Source: Diadema setosum
Taxonomy: Eukaryota > Echinodermata > Echinoidea > Diadematoida > Diadematidae
Length of the DNA stretch: 64,000 nucleotides
Reading direction: 5' to 3'
Assembly: GCA_033980235.1 (NCBI GenBank)
Contig: CM067079.1
Location: 28,755,147-28,819,146 of the forward strand
Shown here: positions 13,065 to 26,394 of the stretch, piece by piece
Layout: every line of letters begins with the position of its first letter
How positions within the stretch are numbered: position 1 is the stretch's first letter
The notes under the pieces: generated by a model
The model's input: only the letters and a program-made list of their open reading frames with translations
Database searches by the model: none
What the model was told of the DNA's origin: nothing
Position numbers and translations under genes: made by a program

Positions 13065-15783
13065 GATTTGAGTCCTGAGATTCTTTGTAGAGTATTTCTT
13101 TTTTCCATTTTCAGATGTCATTTAATTGGCGATAAAAACGCTGTCAAAATAGTCTTTGAGATGGAAAGACAAACATGAGGCGTTTGCGTTTAAAAATATA
13201 CCATATCTATATTATTATAAACAAATGTATCTCTTGTTGGCCCGTAAAATTCGTAGAAAACATTAAGGACTCCAATGAGGCTTGAAAATTAGCTCTTTCT
13301 GGCCTCAGGTAATGGTACATTTACCCTTTTTTCCCCTTCAAAATCGGGAATGTTTTTGATTTATTTTACCTAGAAATCATTGATTTCTCTATCACTTCTC
13401 TGTGGGCCAACCGACAACGGAGGCCATTATTACTGACCGCTAAATATGTACTGCTATCATTTACCCCCAAATTATAATGATTGTCATTATACTATTTACT
13501 TTTAACTTGCAGCCCCGCACAGAGAAGAAAGTTTAATGACCGAGAGATAGCTGCGTGCGATAGACAAGGCAGTAACCAGACCGTTGTCATGACGACGATA
13601 CGAGATATCTCATCGGATTGTTTGGAATCCACTCTCTCTTATTGTCTTGTGTTCGTTCTTAAGATGATGGTCACAGGTGTTGTTCATGTTCATTGTATTT
13701 ACATTATACAGACATTTTTTTTTTCATTAGCGCAAAGGAAGTAATGTCAGCGGTGTATAACATCTGGGCGGTATAAACCTTCAGCTGTGTTAATATCATG
13801 GAGCAATGACACCTTGAAAATGTCGGTGTTTGCAAAAACAAACAAAACTTAATTGATCTTACAGATAATCGATTTCATGTAGTTACCGTAAGGTCAAATG
13901 TATTGACTTTTTATCGATTGTATCGATTGATTTTTTTATTCAAGTGATTTCCAGCAGTTCACAAATGCCGGAAAAAGAAAATATGTGTAACAGTAAACTG
14001 CCAAAAGTGTTGTCTATTTAAATTTGTTATGTTGCATCTTCTTTCTTTAGGCGCAAGCCAAATTACATAGACCACCTGTTATTGTTTCTTTGCTATTCTG
14101 CTAATTTCAACAAGATTATATTCCATACACAGTTGATTTCTCTCATTTCCTGAGTATTATATCCGTCATCATTTTTTTTTGTGTAGTTATACGCCATGGT
14201 AGAGAAATATTTAAAACATTCAAAAAGCAAAATATTATGTAGAACTTTATTGAGTAGAAAAACGTCGTTAATTCTTTCTATCAAGGACCTCTCTCTTCAT
14301 ACATGCATCATGGCTTTATGTTTGATTTCTTTGATAAATATAGTACGTTTCACAGGACGGAGTTTAGTGATTTTGACAGTCCAATAGGTGTTGGGATAAT
14401 TTTTCTGTCTGCTACGGATTGATTTATTTTTCTTTGTTTTTTGTTTGCTTTTTTGTCGGCTGTCTTTAATTTAGAGACTGTAAACTTAGGCACATCATCA
14501 TAATCCGCTATGAGCTCGTCCAGCGTAGCGATCCTGCAGGTTACTTTAAGGTGATGTATATTTCTTAGACTATACAAATCCGTCCTTATACAGTGATGCC
14601 CAAATGTTGTTCACGATCTTGAGGTAAATGAGATCGAATAAGAGTGACGGATCCCGCAAAGTTCCACGAGACAGAAAGAATTATTGACATCCATTTAGAT
14701 CCAGCCAATTCGGGGGGAAAAAGCGACCAAACTCATTAGCATAGATGCGGGATGCCGTCTGGTTTTGGCGTGGAGATGGGGCTAACCGAGACAAGCTTGA
14801 TGCGGTCTGACGTTGATGGATGGTATGATGGTTGGATTGTTAAATTGGCTTGTTTGCCGGAGTGATCTGGGAATAATGTTCAGGTCGTGAGAGAGGAGGG
14901 TAGGGGATCGCTCACTCAATTTGAAAAGCATAATCGTTGTCATTGCGGGGACTCGTTTCGCCTAAAACAATTTCCTCCTCCCACTCGTCGCCTCTACTCC
15001 TACCCGATACCACCAAAGACGGATATTAACATTTGTTTATTGACGAAACAGTCCAGCGTTAGCTTGTTGCATTTAACACAAACATGATTACATTTATTGG
15101 AAAGGGGCGCGTGAACTTGTCAGATATGCGATCTGGGATTAAAAAAAAAAATAGGAGAGAAAAGAAAGCGCGTTTTAACGCCAGACGGTTTTAGTCATCA
15201 CGTTCCCTGGTAAGTGCGTAATAATTTCCGTCAGATATGGCACATGCACAACAATGAAACAATGTCATCAATGAACGAAAGTGGAGTGACACGTTATTGA
15301 CAGGCTCGCCTTCGCTTCCGGGATAATGCATGATGGGACAGTGGTAGGGACGGATGAGGCTGGTAATTTTCGTGCATCTAATTATTTCAAGACCGATGAC
15401 GGCGAAAGTAATAGACATAATTTTTTCAACCATATTATATATGATTTCGTCGTAATCCCTGACTACATGTTTGTAAGGCATATAATATAATGATAAAAAA
15501 ATGATATGATATGGCATAATATGATATAGCATAACATAACATAACAAAACATAATTTTACATGCATAACGAGACCGAGAGAAAATATAAGAGAAGCTATT
15601 GGTTTATGACATTTATCATCAAATGATATCACCCTCAAATCATAATTATCTTTTTTAGGAGGTTTGAAGGGGATAAGCGGGTACCTTCTCTTAAATATAT
15701 ACTAAGGATGTCAATGCAATTCTTATCGTAAAGTATCCATGCAAGCAGAAATTACAAATGAAAGCTGTCTTTCACTGAGATCT

Positions 15784-15906
15784 GGGCCCTGTTTTATAAA
15801 GAGTTATGACTGATTAAATAGTTGATTTCTATCATAAGCCTATATTGGCAGCCTGTGTGGATAAGGAAATTTAAAATCAATAATATCTTTTGATAAAACG
15901 GGACCC
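15784..15906. mobile_element. 123-bp inverted-repeat element with GGGCCC/GGGACCC ends
   Basis: The left end reads GGGCCCTGTTTTATAAAGA. The reverse complement of the right end reads GGGTCCCGTTTTATCAAAAGA. Inner arms are partly complementary as well (TTGATTTCTATCATAAGCC on the left; AATCAATAATATCTTTTGAT on the right). The size and ends fit a small non-autonomous element of the kind scattered through marine invertebrate genomes. It has no coding capacity. Confidence 0.75.
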
Positions 15907-18129
15907 AGCTGGTCACTTCATCCGCCGTCGTTCTACCCTGAAACGAGTTATTCTAGTTTCGTCATTTTGATTATGAGATGATCGAGTGCGAAGGTTATGT
16001 TGACGATATTGATGACAATCGAGATGAAATGATACTGATGATTTCTTTTTATCATTTATAGAATAAGTTATTGTTCTCTTCCCCCTAGATGATATCAATG
16101 ATTTTATTGCTATTCATTAATCATTAACGATATCATTTGTAGCAGTGGTATTAGAATTATACAGTATCATCGTTGGTTTTATCATTATTATCATCAGCAG
16201 CAGCAATTAACATCAATATCAGCATTCCGAATGCGATTTTTATCTGTTCATTATTGTCATATCTATGTTACCATGGATTCGAAGAAATTGTGTTTACAAA
16301 GCTTACATTGCGATGGTGTCATACAATCACGCTTCTTTGCTCATCATTAGTTCGATTTTAATCTTACTTGCCACCATGCACCATCCTCTTACTTCCTTGA
16401 TAATTACCACTTATCATTTGCAATATTAGTTACATGCTGTCATCTGAAAAAAAGTCATCATTATCATTGTTATCGCTACTCCCCAAGTATTGATAAGTCT
16501 AAACTAACAAAGATACATTCATCACCGTTCTTAATTCTGGATAACCATTAGCAAGACGATTAATGTATTACAACCATGCAATGAAAGGTTGATTTATCGA
16601 CATCTTTGCAACACGCCACCAAAAATTCGGGTCACGCCCCATCCATTCTGTTCCTTGTTGTTTCTACCAGCCCATGGATAAAGTGAGTGATCATCCCTGT
16701 TCATCTTCCATCGCTTCTGCTCTCCTCATTTTTATTCTTTCTTTTTTCTCGGATAAAACATTCAACACAATCTTCGCAACGCAAGCCTAAGGCGCGGAGA
16801 AGATGAAGAAGGACGAAAGAACGCCCTCATACTTCAGACAGTAGACATTGAGCGGAAGGATGAACGCGAACTCCTCTTCTGAGCGACAGGTTTTTCGCTA
16901 TTACAATTTCCTCGCACTGCAGGCGAACTCCCCAGCAACTGATGATACGCCTTTCTTCTGCCTTTCCTACTCTGCAAGCAATCAGCCTTAAAGATGGGTC
17001 ACCTTACGTGAAGGAATCCAAAGATTGGAGTAAGTTACTTGGACATAAATTTTAGCACACACAAACAGCACCAGCAACAAACACACAGATCAAACAACAA
17101 CAACAACCATTCAGACCGATACATATTATATCATTTATGTAAAATATGTGGGGGCGTACTTGAACAGTCTTAAAAGAATGCGATCCAAATGTATGTTATT
17201 ACTTACACATATTATGTTGCGATGGTAGTGTACATAATTATGAATATCTAGTTCCGGGTGAGCGAAGTACGTTGGTTTTGTTGTTTCCGCACTCAGTACC
17301 AAAGAAAGGCGCAAAGAGAATGGTTATCATGAAGCAGAAAATGTAAGCTATAATTTCGTAACGCGAACAATTGAAGGTTCAATTTGTTCGTCTATCCGAC
17401 ATTTCGTACTGGTTCATCTTTTAATCGTTTTAGCTTAATTCAGGGTAAAAGCAAATTTGATGCCTTAAGTCGCGGACACATGAAATTCCAGTTATCACAA
17501 GGTTATAATTATGATTAGAAGATATGATCCTTACACTAAAAAATCTCATCAGTTTGCTATCAGAAACTTGCAAAGAAAGTTTATTAAAGTTACTTAGAAA
17601 CAGAGGTAAACAAATCATTCGGGTTCCACGTAGGGTGCGGCGAGCCAGCACTCCAAATTCAAGTGGGGAAAATAACGCTTCAGTGGAATAAAAAGATAAT
17701 TATTTTGAGGAGAAGCAAGGAAGCATAGTGTTGCGATAGTTGGTGATTACTACCGGGGGAGCTCAGGCGGAACGCACGCTCGAGGGACCGTTGAAAAGAC
17801 GGCTGCTTGAATCTTAACTAGAGTACTTGAGTGGTGGCAGGTTTATAAGTAGGGAGAAAAAGATGAGTGCGGACGAGGGGCGGGATTTAGACGAGGAGTT
17901 TGTCGAGAGGAGGATCCTGTGTCGATTTCACCAGTTGGGCGGAAAATATTCTCCAAGACGTTGGTATAGTCTCTCTCAAAGGCGCTCTTGCACTGGCTTG
18001 GAGTGGGCGAAAAAAAAAATCAGTTTTCCAAGGGGTTATTTTCATCATTTTTTTTTTTTCACATTTACTACTTTTCAACCGTCCATCAAATAGTAATGGT
18101 CAAAATAACATATCATTAAAATAGTTCGA
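15907..18129. other. Non-coding DNA
   Basis: No gene recognised. Contains loose ATC/ATT-rich stretches at about 15960-16240 and 16380-16480. The segment 16790-16990 is less AT-rich and unique-looking. Confidence 0.5.
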
Positions 18130-18222
18130 TATGCCTCGATATTCGATATCACCAAAAATCACTATAAAGTATCTGCCGACAAACTTCATATCAATTCAAA
18201 AATATTCAAACTTGACACACAA
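18130..18222 (+). repeat. Diverged dispersed repeat, copy 1
   Basis: Aligns without long gaps to 22137-22224. Shared blocks are AAGTATCT, TTCATATCAATTC and GACACACA in the same order and spacing. The two copies are clearly diverged, which suggests an old transposon-derived family. Full element ends were not identified. Confidence 0.5.
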
Positions 18223-18695
18223 ACAACATTATAATTGCGGTATAATATATGTCTCACACATACATGATTTAGCATTTCTAGGTAAATTTATTTAGCAATA
18301 TTTAGGAATCCTAAATTAGTTTTACAATAATTCTTAAATGTAGCATTGTTTACCTTCTTTTGTTCTTTGTTTGTCAGCGTGTACTTGGTAATCTAGAAGG
18401 CTTTTTGTTAGAGCTTTACAAATGCCGAATTGAGAATTTTATACATAATGAGTTCCATATATACACAGAAAAAAAAATGAAATATTGCTTGCAATGATTA
18501 TATACCAGACATCATTCTCTTGCTGAGTCCCAAAATGTCATATTTATGCAGATCGTTTAGACGACCTTTGTCAAAATACATTCATGCTTGGTCTGCAATG
18601 TAGTTGAAATATTGTCTATTGTTTAGGTCCAACAGGTGCGCAGCATTCTTTGCGATTCCAGACTGTAAGTGGAGCAGTTATTGGTTTCGAACCAG

Positions 18696-18830
18696 ATGTG
18701 CATGTATGTGTGTGTCTATCTGTGTATGCATGTGGTGTGTGTGTACGTGTATTTTATGCGTGTATGCTGTGTGTATGTGTATTTTATGTATGTGTATGTG
18801 TATGCTGTGTGTATGTGTGTGTCCCGACAT
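18696..18830 (+). repeat. Imperfect TG/TATG-rich tract
   Basis: A degenerate TG-rich simple repeat with TATG, TGCG and TGTATTTTATG units. Cys/Val/Tyr-rich frames over it are artefacts. Confidence 0.85.
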
Positions 18831-20720
18831 GCACCTGTTCGTGGCATTCCATCACCATCGTTACGTGATGTTGCACCTGGGCACATTTACACTCTCTTCT
18901 GGTACAGAATATCCCGGGGCGTGCCCTGACCTATGTGACTTCAACCGCGTTTTCTAATTCTAAACCTAGCCTTACCTGTAGCATTCTTGTTTACCATGCA
19001 ATCGAAGAGTGAGCGCGTTAACAAATAGCATTCACTAAGCTTCGCTAAAACTCAAAATTGTTTACAGAAGATGTACAGTAAAAGGAACATCCAACATTTA
19101 TAATAAGGTAAATGACGATTTTTTAAAATTGCGCATTAGCAATACTGATAATACTGAATATATTGCCCTTCATTTTACTTCACAAAAATAATTATTTCAA
19201 AATGGTGTACTAGGTGCATGTACATGAAGGTAATCATCCCCTACAACGCTCTCAACCTTTTAATGAACAAAAAATAACCGAATTTAATTTCAAATAATGT
19301 TCAGGCATAGCGTCAAGGGGCGTGCACTTTCCTGTACATAAGTGAGGGATACAATAAGTAAAGAGAAAATGAATTGTGTAATGTGCACAAAATAAACCCA
19401 AATCAGTAAGAAAGGTAATGAAAGCACATCATATACATACCATGCAAATCTGTATCTGCTCTTGATTAAAACAACTTTATGAGAAAGAGGTTGTTGTGTT
19501 TTCAAAATACAGTGTTCTTAGTTTGTAAAAATGACACGCATCCTGACATCGGACGGCAAGTCACAAACTTCATTTGGAATATGTATTCCGTGAAGTTAGA
19601 CCGAATTCTGGTGTCAACCATTAAATCGGCAGTCGGCAGACTTGCATTTACAGTGCCTAGTAGATAGGTAGCGGAGAACTCTACTTCATAAAATTTTGAT
19701 AATTCTGCAGAACAGTTAAAATATTGTACTTGATGTCGCAGAATGTGAAAGTAGAAATTTGAGAACAAACTGTAACCACAACTCTATCGAAGCCACAGCA
19801 AATTGGCCAGAATGCACGATGACGTCACGCCAACTCATCAGGGCTCGAGGAGGTGTTACGTAACAAAGACAATAGCGATCAAGTGCAACCCAGAAACTTA
19901 CCCAAGAAGACAAAAGGGACGGATCCCGCAAAATAATCTCCTTCACATACTTTCACAGTGAAGGGTAAGACGAGTTCGATGAAGGGTAGAGAAAAAGACG
20001 AGCATCTACAAAAGAATCTAGGACTTTTCTGAGAAGAGATAGAGAGAGACCCCCCCCCCCAAAAAAAAAGGACAGGAATAATGCAAGACATTAAAACAAC
20101 ATGAAGATCAGAGCGTCAAACTCGAATCGAAGTTTCTCTTCCTTTTCAAATGTTCAAGTGGGAAGGGGGAGGGGGAAATCATAATCCCATCCGTCTTGGG
20201 TTCAGTCATGATTCTCCAGAGTTGCATAAAACAACGCTTCGTGCTGGAATGTCTTTACCTTCGGAATTTACGCTGATTCAAAATGTTGAAAGCTTTCCAT
20301 TGTTTCGTGGTTAAACAGATATTCAACAATAAAATGAGCCACAAGTGCCACCGTCGAAGATGCGTACACCACACTTGCAAATAATCCTTAATTTCTACTC
20401 GAGGATTAGGTCAAAACACAAATCGTGGCAAAGGCTTTTTTCCCCCAACTATTCTCACATTGTTTTGTATACAACTATCATTTGCAACAATGAAGTGCAT
20501 GAGGTACTGTACTATCGAAACCTTTGATGAAAGTTACGTAATAATATTTGCCACCATCATACGCGCCTTCCAGGAAGAAGACTTAATTTCGCTTGTTATT
20601 CGACGGCCATTTCGTTTTTCCCCTCTCAAATGACAGACCTCGGTTACAAGACCCTTCTCATTAAGAAGCATTAGCTGTTACATTACAGGCCTATGTCACT
20701 CGAACATTTGAAAGCGAATC
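18831..20720. other. Non-coding DNA
   Basis: Unique-looking AT-rich sequence without recognisable genes. A C10A9 homopolymer junction lies at about 20050-20069. Confidence 0.5.
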
Positions 20721-20945
20721 TAATGATTGGATTATCCTCACCATCGTCATCACCACCATAATAATTATTACCTACATTATGATCATATCTACTATCATCA
20801 TCACCATCACCATCATTATCATCATCTACTATAATTATTATCATCATCACCATCATTACTACCATCATCATCATCGTCGTCATCACCACCATCATCATCA
20901 GTAGCATCATCACTGTCATCACTATTACCATTGCCACCATTGCAG
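20721..20945 (+). repeat. Imperfect ATC/ACC trinucleotide tract
   Basis: About 225 bases of ATC, ACC and ATT triplets with interruptions. The minus-strand Met/Val/Asp-rich frame is a repeat artefact. Confidence 0.9.
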
Positions 20946-21154
20946 CACTGAGCAAAGGTTCAACCATAACACTTTGTACTGGCTCTCATATTAGTACACC
21001 TTTCACAGGTTTGAATGCAACATGAAAGGCACATACACTCACATAACAATATACTGGTATTGTATACACACAAAAAATGCCCCCAGAAGACCAACGATAT
21101 TCGGCTGTTATTTAGCAAATGAGTATCATGTAACGTGTGTAGAGTAGTGTGCGA

Positions 21155-21186
21155 GTGTGTGTGTGTGTGTGTGTGGGGGGGGGGGG
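21155..21186 (+). repeat. (GT)n followed by a 12-G run
   Basis: About ten GT units run directly into twelve consecutive G residues (21175-21186). Confidence 0.9.
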
Positions 21187-22136
21187 TCAGACCTCCAATG
21201 TGAACATGTAAATGAGCAACATAAACGATATCTTACATAAAATACATACTTCTAGTGATTTGGTAACTTTTCGCGTGATATCTTACGGACGGCCGTAATC
21301 ACCACCAGTAATAAGATGTCATGAAAATGATACCCATGGGCCGTCTCATAAGCGTCATGAATCTATCATAAAATCTTGGCCACTCTCCCATTCTAGACTT
21401 CTGGCAGTAAGCATGGTAAGAGGAGAGAGTTACATAAGTGAGGTATCTCAAAAAAAACAAACAAACAAACAATCGCACTGACATGAACAGGAAAGCTTGA
21501 AAAAAAAAGATTCAGAAAGTAAGAGTATTTATGCGTATATATACATAAGGACAGACAATCATTGCCAATTATTTTCGTAAAACAATGCCACTTTGGAATA
21601 AGACTAAGCGAACGCTGTTGAAACAGAGCAACACGTCCGATCGATAATTTGGGAAGGCGATCAATAAAATCGGTAGAATCGCAGGTTCCTGTGTTTGCTC
21701 GTATGTGTCTATTACACAGAGCAAGGGAGTTAACTCGTCTTGCGTATTGCCTTTGAGTGTGCACAGAGAGTACTGAAGATGCTATTGCGGCGTCTGCGTG
21801 TGTACGGAACTATGGACTGTGTACAAACGCCCCCTGTACGCGTATATGTTATGAATGACCGGTGTACTACTATGCTGTGTACCTACATATATCCACTTAC
21901 ATTGGGCAATATTGAAGTCGTTACTTGACAGAACATTTGTATACAATAACAATAACCGGAATAAAAAACGTTTTATGTAAACCAACAAATGATCAGGAAT
22001 CACACGCAGAGTATGGGTGCTTCCGTTATGACTGCCAAGATCATAATTTTATGGCAATATTATGTTCTCCATTCTCATTGAAGTCTTAATAATTGTTTTC
22101 CCCCAAGAAGTGTAAAAAGTGCAAAGCCTGGGATTG

Positions 22137-22224
22137 GTAGATTGATGGTTACCAAAGTCACTGTTTAAGTATCTCGAGTCAAGGTTCATATCAATTCTAA
22201 AACATTTAAGCAAGACACACAGGC
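22137..22224 (+). repeat. Diverged dispersed repeat, copy 2
   Basis: Partner of 18130-18222, in the same orientation and with the same order of conserved blocks (ACCAAA, AAGTATCT, TTCATATCAATTC, GACACACA). Confidence 0.5.
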
Positions 22225-23573
22225 ATAAAGATATGGGATTTAAATCTGGGTGAGAATGATGTGCAAATCTTTAGAATGTTTACAGCAATTTGCCATTTTT
22301 TTCCATGTACCAAAATACTATGTTGGTGAGTGAATCTGTCTGTATCTTAGTAAAACCTAGATGTCTTGAATAAGACTAAAACCAATCAGTAGAAACCAAG
22401 TTCTTATCAACCTGCATTTTAAGTAAAAATAAAAAGGCAGCCCGCAACAAGGAAATACGATATTAATTTTCGGCATTTTGTGACAACTTGCCGAACTTGT
22501 CCAGCCACTGGGAAGTGACAATTGTTTACTTTCCCAGTGTTGTGAGTGCAAGAATATTCAATCCACCAGAACTGCGTCTAAATGTCAAAATACTTCGCAC
22601 CTTGTTGCATATGAAAGAACAACGACACAAACGTGATATCCACCTAATTGCAAGAGCCACTGCAACGAGTGCCCAATTGCAGTGATGTTAGTTGTAATCA
22701 TTGCTAAGTTTCTGCTCTCAAGGAAATAATTTATCGACACAGTGTATAGACACATGGACACATAGACACATAGACACATGGGCGATATGTTAGTTGAAAG
22801 GCATAATGATTTTGACGCTATACCATGTCAGCCTTTTCACGATGCAGGCGGTGTGTCGATAGTAATCGTGCTTTTTCCACCCCTAAAATAAGAGTGGTAT
22901 AAATCGAGGGGCTGTAAGATACAGTACCTTATCATTTCAACCAAATGATGAAACTACTATAATAACTATACACTCATGGAGTAAATGGGTCACTATATAT
23001 ATACATTCAGCATAGCTATAAGTGTATAACAGAAAATGACACTATAGAAATCGTTCCTCTCTCAAATTTCAGAAGAAGCCAACCTCCTATTAAAAAGAAA
23101 TACATATAAACACATTCTCGTTACGATTTTACTATGAATGATTGGGATATTCTGCTTTAGCCAGCAATATAACTCTCTGGGCATCATCAGGAAAAAAAAA
23201 AAACACTCGCGAATTATGATATCGGTTTACAATCTAGAGTGGGTTGAATAACACACTGCACACCAACACGACAACCAAAATCGCGAATTAGCAACCAACA
23301 CGAGACCGTTTCCCACTGCCAGTCACTAATTATTGTGAGCGAAAATTTGATTACGAAACAGAAATAGAAACTGTACGTAGGATCTTGACTATGGCTCTCA
23401 TCATGCTTATGGTGTCATGGTAATGGCGAAGTAATGACTGAAATGTGAGCTTTCAAAAGACGAATTAAAGCCTTATTTTTGTGTGATCTGTGTGATTACA
23501 CGAGTCTCAGAAACTGGTGTGGAATGGGGGTTGAACAGCAAGGCCGTAAGCATGCACGCACACACATACGCAT

Positions 23574-23577
<4 letters not shown>

Positions 23578-23615
<38 letters not shown>
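23578..23615 (+). repeat. (CA)19 microsatellite
   Basis: An uninterrupted CA run preceded by degenerate CA/GCACAC units from about 23553. Confidence 0.95.
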
Positions 23616-23617
<2 letters not shown>

Positions 23618-26394
23618 ATGTACCCTTCCCCGACCTCCATCCCCAAAACAAAGAAACAATCTAAAAAAAAAAAACACTCACAAAGACACTTTTCGCGGCC
23701 CCTCGATCGCGCATTTTGTATGTGATGCTTATACATATGCATTGTCTCATGTGTATTTATCCACATATCTATAATAATGTAAATATTAACTAGTGTTATT
23801 GAAGTGACTGAAAGGTATAAGTGCAGATATAAAGTAATTTGATATAAGTGGATTGTACTTCAGTACACTGTGACCCGCGAAATGTACACCAGCATACAGA
23901 GGGGAGTGCGGTGAAGCTAACGCCCAGACCACTGGGCCATGTTAAGTGGCTGGTCCCCCTCGGTTCGTGGTTCTCGCACTGCAGTGTGAAAAGAACGTAA
24001 AACCGGGGCCTGGTCGTGTCGCGAATCTTGCATTTACCCTAGCTATTAGCGCTGAAAGTAATGGCAAATAATGGCTTAATCAAAGTGGTGCAAACACAGG
24101 CGCTCGTTGTTAATCAAGACTAACATAAAATTGAAATCCAAGAAGAAGAAAAAGATAGAGCGAGGGAGTATCTTCGTTGTTTTAATGCAAGTGTAAGTGT
24201 GCCTGGAAGAAATATTCTTTATATCCATATTTTGAATTTGAACAGTGCATGTTTTGGTGATTGTTGAAGTTTCATTGCAAGCGATTTTTGTTTGAAAATA
24301 CAGCACTTTACTTCAGATATAAATGACTACATCCCTATTGATTTTCAATCAATTTAGTACGTAAACTCGGTATATTTGAGTGTATGTATAATGTAAAGGT
24401 GTAGGTGTGGATGTGTGTTTTTGTGCGTGTGTACGTATACACATACCGCTCAACGAGTTTAGCTATACAATCTGCATTTTGTGCAAATGTATGAAATGAG
24501 TGATTATGTAATCACAATCATCAACCAAGGGTGTTATAAACGTGTTCGCTGTTATATTACATGAATGTGTGTATGTGCGTGTGTGTGTGGGTGTGTGTGT
24601 CTGTATGTCTGTACATGAGTGTTTAATTAAATAAGCATATTGCCAGCGAGACGAAGGACTCGTGACAACTCATGCAAACATACACCATGGATATATTCGT
24701 AGCAAGGATATAATAAAAAGCTTGTCAAGTTTATAGGAATTTTGGCCAGATGAAGCTTTTTTACGTGTATGGATTAAAAATAACGTCCGTTTTTGGGAAC
24801 AGAATATGGTTTGAGGAATTAAATTCCAGTAACTTGGGACTTTAGGATACACATTTGTCTAAGATTTGACTAGACTCTATAGAGAGTGAGGAAGAGCGAG
24901 GTACTCGTAGTTCAGGTAAAGATTAGATTATTCATATTGGATTGGCCATAGTTGTGATCTTTAATCATGATCATTTGCAAAACATGTTTTTATTCCGTGG
25001 TGGGTGCATTCTTTTGTCTTGTTTTTACCAAGATTCTTTAATAGTGTGCGTATCTTCAACGGACCTGCGACTATGCAAGCTGCCTGGGACATATGCTATT
25101 GCAAGATTGTCTTATTATAAACGACGAGTGTGTTACCCTAGTTAATCTATTCCGTACAGATGATTTAATTCACTAGGGCGAAATTGGATCACACTTAGCC
25201 CTCTAATCGACGGTTTTGTTTATATCACGTACTTTTTTTTCTTACAAAAACAAACACTTTATCCACATCCAAAACGAATCAGAATCAGTATCATTCAGTA
25301 CACGACAGTCATTAAATATCATACTTTTTATCCAGTGTGCTTCATAGATTGGCACATATAGAATGACTGAAAACGCTCTTTATGCGAAAACCATGTATAA
25401 TAATGGGAAACCCACTTCGAGAGTTCACCGTATAGCTGTGGACATATAACCAACCCTGCAAAAATAAAATGGTACAGTGTGTACACGCCTACTCTAGATG
25501 TGAATCCCACGGTAATTGCGAGCGTGAATTATGCCCGAGAGACCACGGAAATAAATGAGGGAAAATTGTTTCGGCAAAGCCAGTGCGTTAATACGGGTCC
25601 TAATTGTGATTTGATAAACGAGTAAAGCACGGCTCGAATCACGCACATCACAACATGTGGAACATACAGCCCTGTAGTCAACAGCTGAAACTCTTTGAAA
25701 CCCAACGTGTTCGATTTATGACTACCCCATGCACCTTTGAGTTGGTGTATTATAATACAGGGGAAATAATGATCACCGCTATTAGAATTACATTAGGTAT
25801 CAGCATGTAAACAAAACGATATTACGAGGTGGAGGTTACGGAATTTGGATATTTGATTAAAGTTCAGTGCATGCGTTGTATTTGCAAAAGTACTCAATGA
25901 GTAAGGGTGCCCAAATATCGGTAAACTGTTGCTGTGGTGTGTGATACAGAAACGCAGAACGCTGATTCATATTCTGAGCCGGTGTTAATGCACTAGGGCA
26001 ATTTCTAAATAAGTATGATTCAAGCTGAGCTCAGCCAGGAGGCGTTGAACCAAATGAATACTGTAGGGTTAAGACCAACGTCTGTGTATGTGAAAAATGA
26101 TACTGTCAATACCTCTGTTAGTTGAAATGTATGCATCGAACCGCAGCTTGTCCACATTCCAATTAACGTCTACTATTACTTGACACGCGAAAACGTAAAA
26201 ACTAAACAGACACAACAATGCAACAAGTGCAGACACTCAAACATGCACACAACACCACATAGCAACGCTTACTACACGTGCCCATCACATTAAACAACAA
26301 GAAACTAACAGTCAAGTAAATGTACAAACTATGCAAATATGTCTTCATGATTCAATTGTACACCTTCAAAAATGCCGCAATTATAACGGCCATG
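23616..26394. other. Non-coding DNA
   Basis: No gene recognised. A degenerate TG tract lies at about 24564-24602. Several unique-looking segments (for example 25500-26050) have no recognisable coding content. Confidence 0.5.

Larger units (their letters stand above)
10960..15783. other. Long non-coding stretch
   Basis: No gene recognised. Small features (12776-12857 and 13034-13064) are listed separately. Short frames such as the one at 14350-14577 (minus) look ordinary in composition but match nothing I know. A run of ATATG/ATAAC-like pentamers sits at 15480-15555. Confidence 0.5.
20946..23577. other. Non-coding DNA
   Basis: No gene recognised. It holds the TG/G tract at 21155-21186, the second dispersed-repeat copy (22137-22224) and a short GACACATA tandem at about 22745-22780. 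Confidence 0.5.

Noticed and set aside
23868..23945. tRNA-like sequence on the minus strand
   Set aside because: The A-box-like TGGCCCAGTGG is good, but the B box is poor (about five mismatches) and too far away. At most a decayed SINE.
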